From: Amycolatopsis sp. 195334CR
Lineage (GTDB): Bacteria > Actinomycetota > Actinomycetes > Mycobacteriales > Pseudonocardiaceae
Assembly (NCBI RefSeq): GCF_017309385.1
Contig: NZ_JAFJMJ010000002.1
Span: forward strand, 1,798,001 to 1,862,000
Direction of reading: 5' to 3'
Length of the DNA stretch: 64,000 bases
The notes below the pieces were generated by a model that was not told the DNA's origin, made no database searches, and saw only the letters and a program-made list of their open reading frames with translations. The position numbers and the translations under genes were made by a program. Of the stretch, positions 51,156 through 59,506 are shown piece by piece (position 1 is the stretch's first letter; every line of letters begins with the position of its first letter).

Positions 51156-53516
51156 ATGAGCGAGCACGTTGCCGACAGCCATGACCTGATCCGCGTGCAC
51201 GGCGCGCGGGTGAACAACCTTCGTGACGTCACGGTGGAGATCCCGAAGCGCCGGTTGACCGTTTTCACCGGAGTTTCGGGGTCTGGCAAGAGTTCACTGG
51301 TGTTCAGCACGATCGCCGCCGAGTCGCAGCGGATGATCAACGAGACCTACAGCACCTTCGTCCAGGGCTTCATGCCGACGCTGGCGCGGCCCGAGGTCGA
51401 CGTGCTGGAGGGCCTCACCACGGCGATCATCGTCGACCAGGAGCGGATGGGGACGAACAACCCGCGGTCCACTGTGGGCACCGCGACCGATGCGAACGCG
51501 TTGCTGCGCATCCTGTTCAGCCGACTTGGCAAACCGCACATCGGTTCACCGAACGCGTATTCGTTCAACACGCCGTCGGTGACGGCCAGCGGCGCGATCA
51601 CCGTCGAACGCGGGAACAAGAAGACCGTGCGGGCCACGTTCAGCCGCACCGGCGGGATGTGCCCGCGTTGTGAGGGCAGGGGAGCGGTGTCCGACATCGA
51701 CCTCGCCCAGATCTTCGACGACTCCAAGTCCTTGCGCGAGGGCGCCATCACCGTGCCAGGGTACAAAGTGGACGGATGGTGGACGGTCGGCATCTTCATC
51801 GAGTCGGGTTTCCTCGACGCGGACAAGCCGATCCGGAAGTACACGAAGCGGGAGATGCAGGACTTCCTGTACAAGGAGCCGACGAAGGTCAAGGTCAACG
51901 GGGTCAACCTGACCTACGAGGGGCTGATCCCGAAGATCCAGAAGTCGTTCCTGTCCAAGGACAAGGAAGCGATGCAGCCCCACATCCGCGCCTTCGTCGA
52001 GCGGGCGGTCACCTTCACCACCTGCCCGGAATGCGACGGCACGCGGTTAAGCGAGGCCGCGCGGTCGTCGAAGATCAACGGCAAGAGCATCGCGGACCTG
52101 TGCGCCATGCAAATCAGCGACCTCGCCGAATGGGTGCGTTCCCTGAAAAAGCCGACCGTCGCACCACTGCTTTCGACGCTGCAACACACTCTCGACTCGT
52201 TCACCGAAATCGGCCTGGGTTACCTGTCGCTGGACCGCCCGGCCGGAACCCTGTCCGGCGGTGAAGCCCAGCGCACCAAACTCATCCGCCACCTCGGCTC
52301 CGCGCTGACCGACGTCACCTACGTCTTCGACGAACCCACCATCGGCCTGCACCCCCACGACATCCAGCAAATGAACGACCTGCTGCTCCGCCTGCGCGAC
52401 AAAGGCAACACCGTGCTCGTCGTCGAACACAAACCCGAAACCATCGCCATCGCCGACCACGTCATCGACCTCGGCCCCGGCGCCGGCAGCAACGGCGGCA
52501 CCATCACCTACCAAGGCCCCCTGAACGGCCTGCGCGCCAGCAACACCCTCACCGGCCGCCACCTCGACGACCGCGCCACCCTCAAACCCGAGGTCCGCCA
52601 CCCCACCGGCGCCCTCGAAATCCGCAACGCCACCACCCACAACCTCCAGAACGTCAACGTCGACATCCCCCTCGGCGTGCTCTGCGTCATCACCGGCGTC
52701 GCCGGCTCCGGCAAAAGCTCCCTCCTGCACCGCTCCCTGCCCGCCGACGCCGGAGTCATCACCGTCGACCAAACCCCCATCCGCGGCTCCCGCCGCAGCA
52801 ACCCCGCCACCTACACCGGCCTGCTCGACCCCATCCGCAAAGCCTTCGCCAAAACCAACAACGTCAAACCCGCCCTCTTCAGCGCCAACTCCGAAGGCGC
52901 CTGCCAAGTCTGCAACGGCGCCGGCGTCCTCTACACCGACCTCGGCATCATGGCCAGCATCACCACCACCTGCGAAGAATGCGACGGCAAACGCTTCCAA
53001 CCCGCCGTCCTCGACTACCACCTCGCCGGCCGCGACATCAGCGAAGTCCTCGCCATGTCCACCGCCGAAGCCCTCGACTTCTTCGGCGATGGGGAGGCCC
53101 GCACCCCCGCCGCCCACACCATCCTCACCCGCCTGGTCGACGTCGGCCTCGGCTACCTCAAACTCGGCCAACCCCTCACCACGCTGTCCGGCGGCGAACG
53201 CCAACGCCTCAAACTCGCCACCCACATGAGCGACAACGGCGGCACCTACCTCCTCGACGAACCCACCACCGGCCTCCACCTCGCCGACGTCGAACAACTG
53301 CTCGGCCTACTCGACCGCCTCGTCGACAGCGGCAAATCCGTCATCGTCATCGAACACCACCAAGCCGTCATGGCCCACGCCGACTGGCTCATCGACCTAG
53401 GCCCCGGCGCCGGCCACGACGGCGGCCGCATCACCTACGAAGGCACCCCCGCCACCCTGGTCGCCAACCCCACCACCCTCACCGGCAAACACCTCGCCGA
53501 CTACGTCAGCGCCTGA
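51156..53516 (+). CDS. UvrA-like ABC ATPase (class II / DrrC-like)
   Basis: A 786-residue UvrA paralogue, shorter than repair UvrA (about 950), so part of the UvrB-interaction and insertion domains is missing. Two ABC units are complete: Walker [13 protein letters not shown] and [12 protein letters not shown], signatures [11 protein letters not shown] and [11 protein letters not shown], and Walker B VFDEPT and LLDEPT. Zinc CxxC pairs are [24 protein letters not shown] and CEECDGKR. Such proteins often give self-resistance to DNA-binding antibiotics. Codon use changes sharply near base 52150: before it Lys is AAG in 18 of 21 cases, after it AAA in 13 of 13. This suggests a chimeric origin. The ATG at 51156 has a CAGGA ribosome site. 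Confidence 0.93.
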   Translation: MSEHVADSHDLIRVHGARVNNLRDVTVEIPKRRLTVFTGVSGSGKSSLVFSTIAAESQRMINETYSTFVQGFMPTLARPEVDVLEGLTTAIIVDQERMGTNNPRSTVGTATDANALLRILFSRLGKPHIGSPNAYSFNTPSVTASGAITVERGNKKTVRATFSRTGGMCPRCEGRGAVSDIDLAQIFDDSKSLREGAITVPGYKVDGWWTVGIFIESGFLDADKPIRKYTKREMQDFLYKEPTKVKVNGVNLTYEGLIPKIQKSFLSKDKEAMQPHIRAFVERAVTFTTCPECDGTRLSEAARSSKINGKSIADLCAMQISDLAEWVRSLKKPTVAPLLSTLQHTLDSFTEIGLGYLSLDRPAGTLSGGEAQRTKLIRHLGSALTDVTYVFDEPTIGLHPHDIQQMNDLLLRLRDKGNTVLVVEHKPETIAIADHVIDLGPGAGSNGGTITYQGPLNGLRASNTLTGRHLDDRATLKPEVRHPTGALEIRNATTHNLQNVNVDIPLGVLCVITGVAGSGKSSLLHRSLPADAGVITVDQTPIRGSRRSNPATYTGLLDPIRKAFAKTNNVKPALFSANSEGACQVCNGAGVLYTDLGIMASITTTCEECDGKRFQPAVLDYHLAGRDISEVLAMSTAEALDFFGDGEARTPAAHTILTRLVDVGLGYLKLGQPLTTLSGGERQRLKLATHMSDNGGTYLLDEPTTGLHLADVEQLLGLLDRLVDSGKSVIVIEHHQAVMAHADWLIDLGPGAGHDGGRITYEGTPATLVANPTTLTGKHLADYVSA

Positions 53517-53525
53517 GGGGCCACC

Positions 53526-53582
53526 GTGCAGTGAATGTGGCTTTCACTGCGGAATCCGCCGTGAAAGCCACATTCACTGCAC
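53526..53582. repeat. 22-bp palindrome (repeat family copy 2)
   Basis: Arms 53526-53547 and 53561-53582 are perfect complements. The spacer holds its own GCGGA-A-TCCGC dyad. The arm core GTGAATGTGGCTTTCAC is the same as at 9759. It lies 9 bases after the UvrA-like gene and probably terminates it. Confidence 0.8.
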
Positions 53583-53686
53583 ACGGGCCGAGGCGGCAGG
53601 GCTCGAAGGTGGCAGAGGAGGCGGCAACGCCGCGAAAGCCGCCTACGCGTCTTGGTAGCCCGGCTGGGCGGGGCTCCACCGTCACC

Positions 53687-53743
53687 GTGCTGTGAAAGCC
53701 ACTTTCACTGCCGAATCCGCCGTGAAAGCGGCTTTCACAGCAC
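53687..53743. repeat. 22-bp palindrome (repeat family copy 3)
   Basis: Arms 53687-53708 and 53722-53743 match at 21 of 22 positions. The spacer CCGAATCCGCC is close to that of copy 2. The arms are a sequence variant (GTGAAAGCCACTTTCAC) of the same element. The 104 bases between copies 2 and 3 hold no gene, only further GC-rich dyads. Confidence 0.75.
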
Positions 53744-53880
53744 CCGGGTTGGGCCGACCACCGGGCGGGCTGGTCCAGACCTCACCAAACCCAGGTCGCC
53801 GCGGGCGGGCCGGGGTGATTACTGTGGACAGCGCGTCCGAGGCCTCCTAGCCCGGGCACTGGTCTCCGGTCGCGCTCGCT

Positions 53881-53914
53881 GCTGGACCCGCCGAACCCCA
53901 CTGGCGGGTCCAGC
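53881..53914. terminator. 12-bp hairpin at the start of the repeat array
   Basis: GCTGGACCCGCC (53881-53892) and GGCGGGTCCAGC (53903-53914) are perfect complements with a 10-base loop. The right arm is the first unit of the tandem array. It may end transcripts that run through the array from the methyltransferase gene. Confidence 0.6.
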
Positions 53915-54152
53915 AGTCCGGACTCACTGGCGGTCCAGCAGTTCGGGCTCATTGGCGGTCCAGCGGTCCGGGCTCGTTGGCGGTCCAGCGGTCCGGGCTC
54001 ATTGGCGGTCCAGCAGTTCGGGCTCGTTGGCGGTCCAGCGGTCCGGACTCACTGGCGGTCCAGCAGTCCGGGCTCATTGGCGGTCCAGCGGTCCGGGCTC
54101 ATTGGCGGGTCCAGCAGGCCGGACTCGCTGGCGGTCCACCAGTCCGGGCTCA
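53903..54152. repeat. Ten tandem 25-base repeats
   Basis: The unit GGCGGTCCAGCGGTCCGGGC plus TCATT recurs ten times in 250 bases with small variations (GCAGTTCGGG, GGACTCACT); two units have one extra G. The last copy contains the stop codon of the minus-strand methyltransferase gene. The 25-base period shifts frame at each copy, so the array is not a protein repeat. It is probably a variable-number repeat or transcript-end structure. Together with the palindromes it fills the 53517-54149 non-coding stretch. Confidence 0.85.
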
Positions 54153-54965
54153 GTTCTTCCTGGCCACGCCACCGGTCATGAACCGCACGCCGATGGTGGT
54201 GGCGTCGGTGACGATGGTGTCCGGCCGCCACAGCGGCAGCGGCACGATCCCCGGCGCGAGCAGCTCCATGCCGTCGAAGTAGGCGGCCAGCTCGGCCGGG
54301 GTGCGCACGCGGCCGGTGCCCAGCTGCGAGAGCAGCACCTCCTCCAGCTGCGCGCTCTCCGGGCTGTCGCTGAGCCGGGTGAAGTTCGTGATGAAGAAGT
54401 ACGAACCGGGTGCCACCGCGTCACGCAGCGTGCGCACGATGCCGGCCGGGTCCTCCTCGTCGAGCAGGTGGTGCAGGATGCCCACCAGCATCACGCAGAC
54501 CGGCTTCGAGAAGTCGATCATGGCGTTGACCTCGGGGTGCTCCAGCACCTCACGGGGCTTGCGCAGATCGGCGGTGATCACCCGGGTGTTGTCGTTGTCC
54601 TGCAGCAGGGCCCGGCCGTGCGCCAGCACGATCGGGTCGATGTCGACGTAGACCACGCGAGCGTCCGGGTTGGCCTCCTGGGCCACCTCGTGCGTGTTGC
54701 GCGCGGTCGGCAGGCCGGAGCCGAGGTCGAGGAACTGGGTGATGCCCTGCTCGGCGGCGAGGTGGGTGACCACCCGGTGCAGGATCGCGCGGTTGTGCGC
54801 GGCGATCTCCTTGAGCTCCGGCATCACGCCGAGGCTCGCGTGGGCCACCTGGCGATCGATCTCGTAGTGGTCCTTGCCGTCGAGCATCACGTCGTACACG
54901 CGGGCGGCGGTCGGTACCCCGTCGTCGAGGATGACGACATCGGATTCGGTCGACTCGGCAGACAT
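54150..54965 (-). CDS. SAM-dependent methyltransferase (DUF574 type)
   Basis: A 271-residue protein of the S-adenosyl methyltransferase family expanded in Streptomyces and Amycolatopsis. It opens with PTAARVYDVMLDGKDHYEIDR. The SAM-binding Gly motif is FLDLGSGLPTARNTHEVAQ and the acidic strand VVYVDIDPIVLAHGRALL. VMLVGILHHLLDEEDPAGIVRTL and SYFFITNFTR complete the Rossmann core. The acceptor is unknown. The ATG at 54965 has a GAGGAGTG ribosome site. Its stop lies in the last unit of the tandem array. Confidence 0.9.
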   Translation of the reverse strand: MSAESTESDVVILDDGVPTAARVYDVMLDGKDHYEIDRQVAHASLGVMPELKEIAAHNRAILHRVVTHLAAEQGITQFLDLGSGLPTARNTHEVAQEANPDARVVYVDIDPIVLAHGRALLQDNDNTRVITADLRKPREVLEHPEVNAMIDFSKPVCVMLVGILHHLLDEEDPAGIVRTLRDAVAPGSYFFITNFTRLSDSPESAQLEEVLLSQLGTGRVRTPAELAAYFDGMELLAPGIVPLPLWRPDTIVTDATTIGVRFMTGGVARKN

Positions 54966-55006
54966 GTGGTGGTCGCACTCCTCACCGCTGGTCGGGAAAC
55001 GCACCC

Positions 55007-55036
55007 AGGATAGTCACTCGGGCACATCCTGTCACA
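55007..55036 (-). promoter_or_regulatory. Promoter of the methyltransferase gene
   Basis: On the minus strand TGTGAC (55036-55031) and TATCCT (55012-55007) are spaced by 18 bases, about 41 bases before the start codon. Confidence 0.55.
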
Positions 55037-55063
55037 GAACGCGAACGTCCATCTGGCGGGGCG

Positions 55064-55828
55064 TCAATAGCCCAGGCGCACGAAGTCCGCCGGTACCTGG
55101 TGGGTGAGCAGGGCCCGGTTCTCCGGGGTGGCGGGCAGCCAGTCGAGGTCGGCGGACCGCCCGGCCGTGCCGACCCGGACCGGCAGGTGGGTGCCGGTGT
55201 CCACCCAGATCTCGAACGGTTCGTCCGCCGGACCGTAGAAGCCGGTGAGGTGGTAGGTGTCGCGGTCGCGGACGCGCTCGATCCGGCCGTCCCAGAGTGT
55301 GGTGGCGCTGTTCAGCTGCACCTTCGGGTCGAACATGCCCCACGGCATCGCGTAGTGGGCCAGCAGTCCCTCGCTGATCGGGCGGTCGTAGGCCTCCACC
55401 GTGCGGTTCCGGTAGTTCACCGCCTCTCGTCGTGAGCCGGTGTAGACCGTGTCGATCGTTTCGTCCCGGGCGTGCTGGCGGGCACGCAGCAGGCGCTCGC
55501 CACGGAGGAACCAGGTTTCCCTGCCCTCGTCCCGGATGCGCAGGATCATCCCGTCCGCGGCGTCGAAGGCGGCCCTGGCCTGCGGGACCACCCGGTCCAG
55601 CACCGGGGGAGCGGCGGGCGGGGCGGCCGGTCGCACCAGCAGGAACATCGCCGAGAGCAGCGCCGCCACCACCACGACGGCGGTCACGCCGGTGACGATC
55701 CGCCCGCGCCGGACGCGGGCGTCGTGCCGCGCGCGGAGGGTGTCGAACAGGTCCTCGCGTGGTTCGAGGTCCTCGGTGCCCAGGTGCAGTTCACGCCGGA
55801 GCAGCTCGGGGAACGGGTCATTCGGCAT
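55064..55828 (-). CDS. Membrane partner of the ECF sigma factor, putative anti-sigma
   Basis: A 254-residue single-pass membrane protein. About 40 cytoplasmic residues (PFPELLRRELHLGTEDLEPREDLFDTLRARHDARVRRG) precede one helix (VTGVTAVVVVAALLSAMFLLV). An external domain with many beta strands follows (GRETWFLRGERLLRARQHA..DTVYTGSRREAVNYRNRTVEAYDR). There is no zinc-binding HxxxCxxC motif. The gene overlaps the 3' end of the sigma-factor gene by 11 bases, so it is the likely regulator of that factor. The external fold resembles lipoprotein-localisation-like domains, which is uncertain. Confidence 0.8.
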   Translation of the reverse strand: MPNDPFPELLRRELHLGTEDLEPREDLFDTLRARHDARVRRGRIVTGVTAVVVVAALLSAMFLLVRPAAPPAAPPVLDRVVPQARAAFDAADGMILRIRDEGRETWFLRGERLLRARQHARDETIDTVYTGSRREAVNYRNRTVEAYDRPISEGLLAHYAMPWGMFDPKVQLNSATTLWDGRIERVRDRDTYHLTGFYGPADEPFEIWVDTGTHLPVRVGTAGRSADLDWLPATPENRALLTHQVPADFVRLGY

Positions 55829-56351
55829 GGTGCACCTCGCGGTCTTCCGCCGCGCCGAGCAGGGCGCGGAGGCGGTTCAGCGCGCGGCTGGTGTGGGATT
55901 TGACCACGCCCTCCGAGCAGCCCATGGCCAGTGCGGTCTCGGCCACCGGGAGATCGGCGTAGTACCGCAGCACCACCACCTCGCGCTGGCGTTCCGGAAG
56001 CTGCCGCAACGCCGTGAGCAGTGCTTCCCGGTCGGCGATCCGCTGCACGGCGTCGCCGACGGCCGGTGGTTCGGCGGGCGCGGCCTCCTCCCGGACGCGG
56101 CGGCCGAGGTTGCGCCGCCGGTCCCGGGACAGGTTGACCAGCACGCGGCGGGCGTAGGCCTCCGGTTGCGCCGACGCTGCCTGCCAGCGCCACGCGGTGC
56201 GCAGCAACGTGGTCTGCAGAAGGTCTTCGGCATGCCCGCGGTCGCCGGTGAGCAGGTATGCCGTGCGCAGCAGGGCGGCCGAGCGGGCCGCGACGAAGTC
56301 CTCGAACACCGTGTCCAGCTCGTTCCTGGGGCCATTCCCGAACAGGCTCAC
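55818..56351 (-). CDS. SigE-family ECF sigma factor
   Basis: A 177-residue extracytoplasmic-function sigma factor of the actinobacterial SigE-family type. Region 2 is DFVAARSAALLRTAYLLTGDRGHAEDLLQTTLLRTAWRW and region 4 is ALLTALRQLPERQREVVVLRYYADLPVAETALAMGCSEGVVKSHTSRALNRLR. The GTG at 56351 is chosen because upstream codons give a non-homologous extension. The membrane protein gene overlaps its end, so signal from the envelope is likely. Its regulon cannot be read here. Confidence 0.92.
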   Translation of the reverse strand: MSLFGNGPRNELDTVFEDFVAARSAALLRTAYLLTGDRGHAEDLLQTTLLRTAWRWQAASAQPEAYARRVLVNLSRDRRRNLGRRVREEAAPAEPPAVGDAVQRIADREALLTALRQLPERQREVVVLRYYADLPVAETALAMGCSEGVVKSHTSRALNRLRALLGAAEDREVHHAE

Positions 56352-56442
56352 ACCAGCTAGAACTCCACCCGGCCGGCACCGGTTGTCCTGCCACGGCCGA
56401 TTTCCGCCAGCATCCGGGGGAAAACCGCGGCAGGGTGACGGC

Positions 56443-56862
56443 ATGACCACATCGACCACCCCGGCGCTGGACGTGCTGCGGGGCATGTACGCCGCGGAAG
56501 CCGAGTACCTCGCGGCCGGCGGTACCTCCTTCGAGCCACTGGCCCCGTTCTTCGCCCCGGACGTGGTGCTGCACCAGGCCGACGGACTGCCCTACGGCGG
56601 AACCTGGCGCGGCCACGACGGCCTGGCCGCCTTCTTCCGGGCGATGGGCCGGACCTGGGCCGCCTTCGACCTGGCCGAGCAGGAGTTCTTGGCCACCACC
56701 AGCCCGCTCGTCGTGCTGACCAGGGTGCGAGCCCGGGCCAGGGCGACCGGCCGCGAACTGGAGTTCCCGATCCTGCAGACGATCACCGTGGCGGACGGCC
56801 GGATCACCGAGGTCCGGCCGTTCTACTGGGACACCGCGGCCATCGCGGCCGCCTGCGCCTAG
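56443..56862 (+). CDS. SnoaL-like / NTF2-family protein
   Basis: A 139-residue cone-shaped alpha+beta-barrel protein. The long N-terminal helix (ALDVLRGMYAAEAEYLAAGG) is followed by FEPLAPFFAPDVVLHQADGLPYGGTWRGHDGLAAFFRAMGRTW and strands LVVLTRVRARARATGRELEFPILQTITVADGRITEVRPFYWD. The pattern is that of SnoaL-like polyketide cyclases and ketosteroid-isomerase relatives; many members have only an unknown small substrate. The ATG at 56443 is the start. Its end overlaps the 3' end of the convergent acyltransferase gene by 4 bases. Confidence 0.85.
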   Translation: MTTSTTPALDVLRGMYAAEAEYLAAGGTSFEPLAPFFAPDVVLHQADGLPYGGTWRGHDGLAAFFRAMGRTWAAFDLAEQEFLATTSPLVVLTRVRARARATGRELEFPILQTITVADGRITEVRPFYWDTAAIAAACA

Positions 56863-58862
56863 GACGGGGCGTCGGCGGTGGCCCAGCCGAGCGCGGTCTC
56901 CACCGCCTCCTCGACCATCGGCGCCATGGTGGACATGTAGGTGGCGGTGACGTGGTTGTCGTCCAGGTACAGCAACACGTTGCCGATCACCGGCGGGCAC
57001 ACCACCGGATCGCAGAAGTAGTCGCTGAAGTCGAGGAACGACACCTCCGGCGGCACGTCGTCGAGGCCGAGGTACGGCGGCTCCGGGGCGAAGAGGTCGG
57101 CTCGCGGGGTGGCGCATTCGGGTGCGGCCGGGCCGTTGGCGTCCACGCAGGCCGACGGCGAGAAGTTGTACCGCGGGTTGTCCCGCACGGCCAGCACCGG
57201 GATGCCCGCCGCGGCGATCTTGCGCCACTGCGCCACGTACCCCGGCGGGGTCCATTCGACCAGGCCCGGCCGCGCGTCCCTGGTTCCGACGGTGAACACC
57301 GCGTCCGGGCCGATCTCGGTGATCTCCTCGGCCACCGCGGCGTTCCAGTCCATGCACGGCTGGTCGCCCGGTACGCTCTCGGAGTCGGTGGAGAACGGGC
57401 AGCCGCCGCGCAGCATCGAGATGATCTGCCAGTTCTTCTGCTCCGCCACCGGCCGCAGCGCGGCGATGAACTGCTGCGAGTGGGAGTCCCCGGCGACCAC
57501 GATCCGCTTCGACGGCGGATCGTGGAACTCCGTCGAGCAGACCGACAGCTCCTCGTGCCGGGGTGAGGTCTCGCAGTCGCCGGTGGCCGCGTACTCCTCG
57601 GGCAGGGAAAGGAAAGCCGGGGTCAGCGGCGGGTCGGGCGCGCCCCAGTACTCGAAGCCCGGCGTGTGCGCGCGGGCACCGGGATAGTCGGGATCACCGG
57701 CGGAAAGCGCGTACGAGTCGGCTTTCCAGCGGGCCGCGACCTGCCAGCCGCCGGTGGCCAGCAGCACCGGCACCATCGCGATCGCGGCGAACCGGTAGGT
57801 GCGCACCCGCACCTGGCGAGCCGGGTTCTCGACGAAGTGGTAGGTCAGCACGGCGAGCCCGGCCGACAGGGCGATGATGCCCAGCCCACCGGCGATGCCG
57901 ATCTCCGTGCGCCCGCGCGCGACCAGGTAGAACACCAGGATCGGCCAGTGCCACAGGTAGAGCGCGTAGCTGATGTCCCCGACGTAGGTCATCGGGCGCG
58001 AGGCGAGGAACCGGTCGGCGCCGACGCTGCTGCCGCTCGCCCCGGCCAGCAGCACGGCCACCGCCGACAGCAGCGGCCACAGCGCCACGTACCCGGGGAA
58101 CTGCTCGCCGACGGTCAGCACCAGACCGCACGAGATCAGCCCGGCGATGCCCAGCCAGCCCAGCAGCACCCGGGCCCACCTGTGCAGCGGCACCTTGTCG
58201 ATGACCAACGCGAGCAGGCCGCCGAGCGCGAACTCCCACACGCGCGTCAGCGAGTGGAAGTACGCCAGCGGCTGGTCGATCGCGGTGAGCACCACCGAGA
58301 AGGCCAGCGAACCGGCGAACACCACGACCAGCGTGGTGGTCAGGAACCGCCGCGCCACCAGCGCGATCAGCAGCGGCCACACCAGGTAGAACTGCCCCTG
58401 GATGGACAGCGACCAGAAGTGCTGCACCACGCTGGACTGGTCGTGCTGGGTGAAGTAGTCGGCCGAATCGATCGCCAGGCGCCAGTTCTCCAGGAACAGC
58501 GCGCTGGCGAAGACCTCGCGAATGGTCTGGAACCAGCGGGCCTCCGGCAGCAGCAGCACCGAGGCGGCGATCACCGCCAGCAGCACGGTCAGCGCGGCGG
58601 GCAGCAGGCGCTTGAGCACCTTGCCCCAGAACTGCCGGAAGCGCACCGGCCCGCGTGCCCGCGCGCGCACCAGCTGGCCGGTCAGCAGGAACCCGGAGAT
58701 CAGGAAGAACACGTCCACGCCGCCGGAGATGCGGCCGAGCCAGACGTGGTAGACCACCACCAGCACCACGGCGATCGCCCGGAGCCCCTGGAGTTCGGGA
58801 CGATAACGCCGGGGGGACGCCCCCCGGGCCCCGGCTGGCAGGCGGTCAGGCCGTTCGGTCAC
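56859..58862 (-). CDS. Membrane acyltransferase with SGNH domain (OafA-like)
   Basis: A 667-residue enzyme that O-acylates cell-surface or secreted sugars. The AT3 domain (about 20-370; RPELQGLRAIAVVLVVVYHVW with the conserved R-x10-H pattern, then GGVDVFFLISGFLLTGQLV and QHFWSLSIQGQFYLVWPLL) has about ten membrane helices. A hydrophilic SGNH domain follows (VVAGDSHSQQFIAAL with the nucleophile Ser; LYLDDNHVTATY with Asp-x-x-His). The GTG at 58862 overlaps the stop of the response-regulator gene. It is thus the output gene of the two-component operon: an envelope-modifying enzyme under stress control. Confidence 0.92.
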   Translation of the reverse strand: MTERPDRLPAGARGASPRRYRPELQGLRAIAVVLVVVYHVWLGRISGGVDVFFLISGFLLTGQLVRARARGPVRFRQFWGKVLKRLLPAALTVLLAVIAASVLLLPEARWFQTIREVFASALFLENWRLAIDSADYFTQHDQSSVVQHFWSLSIQGQFYLVWPLLIALVARRFLTTTLVVVFAGSLAFSVVLTAIDQPLAYFHSLTRVWEFALGGLLALVIDKVPLHRWARVLLGWLGIAGLISCGLVLTVGEQFPGYVALWPLLSAVAVLLAGASGSSVGADRFLASRPMTYVGDISYALYLWHWPILVFYLVARGRTEIGIAGGLGIIALSAGLAVLTYHFVENPARQVRVRTYRFAAIAMVPVLLATGGWQVAARWKADSYALSAGDPDYPGARAHTPGFEYWGAPDPPLTPAFLSLPEEYAATGDCETSPRHEELSVCSTEFHDPPSKRIVVAGDSHSQQFIAALRPVAEQKNWQIISMLRGGCPFSTDSESVPGDQPCMDWNAAVAEEITEIGPDAVFTVGTRDARPGLVEWTPPGYVAQWRKIAAAGIPVLAVRDNPRYNFSPSACVDANGPAAPECATPRADLFAPEPPYLGLDDVPPEVSFLDFSDYFCDPVVCPPVIGNVLLYLDDNHVTATYMSTMAPMVEEAVETALGWATADAPS

Positions 58863-59506
58863 AGTTCCACCAGCCCCGCCCTGATCGCGTACCTGGTCAG
58901 CGCCACCCGGTCGCGCATGCCGAGCTTCTGCAGGATGTTCGCGCGGTGGCGGTCGACCGTCTTCACGCTGATCACCAGCGTCTCGGCGATCTCCTTGGCG
59001 GAATGGCCCTCGGCGATCAGCTTGACGATCTCCTCCTCGCGCGGGGTGAGGATGCTGTCGGGCAGCCGGTCGCCCTGGCGGTCGCGGCGCAGGTAGTCGC
59101 GCACCAGCGCGGTCACCGCGCCCTGGTACAGGAACGGTTCCCCGCGCATGGCCGCCCGGCAGGCCTCCATCAGGTCCTGGTCGGCCACCGACTTGAGCAC
59201 GTACCCCGAGGCCCCGGCCTTGAGCGCCTCGAAGAAGTACCGCTCGTTGTCGTACATCGACAGCATCAGGATGCGGATCTCCGGGGCGCGGCGGGAGATC
59301 TCGCGCGCGGCCTGGATGCCGGTCATCCTCGGCATCGCGATGTCCAGGATGGCCAGGTCGACCTCGCCGGCCACGGCCGCGTCGATCGCCTCGGCGCCGT
59401 CGGCGGCCTCGGCGACCACGGTCAGATCGGGTTCGGCGTCGAGGATCAGCCGGAGTCCGCGCCGCACCAGTGCGTGGTCGTCGGCGAGCAGGATGCGCGT
59501 GGTCAA
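58859..59506 (-). CDS. NarL/LuxR-family response regulator
   Basis: A 215-residue two-domain regulator. The receiver domain (RILLADDHALVRRGLRLIL) has the phosphoacceptor Asp at about residue 55 in LAILDIAMPRMTG, with Lys in YVLKSV. The LuxR-type HTH is ILTPREEEIVKLIAEGHSAKEIAETLVISVKTVDRHRANILQKL. The TTG start at 59506 overlaps the kinase stop (TTGA) and its stop overlaps the acyltransferase start. The three are translationally chained. Confidence 0.94.
   Translation of the reverse strand: MTTRILLADDHALVRRGLRLILDAEPDLTVVAEAADGAEAIDAAVAGEVDLAILDIAMPRMTGIQAAREISRRAPEIRILMLSMYDNERYFFEALKAGASGYVLKSVADQDLMEACRAAMRGEPFLYQGAVTALVRDYLRRDRQGDRLPDSILTPREEEIVKLIAEGHSAKEIAETLVISVKTVDRHRANILQKLGMRDRVALTRYAIRAGLVEL

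Noticed and set aside
53903..54152. The tandem array as a CRISPR
   Set aside because: Units are contiguous without spacers, 25 bases long, and no cas genes are present.
53652..55013. A plus-strand open frame across the tandem repeats and methyltransferase
   Set aside because: Its peptide repeats arise from three 25-base units per 75 bases. The downstream part is antisense to a convincing SAM methyltransferase.
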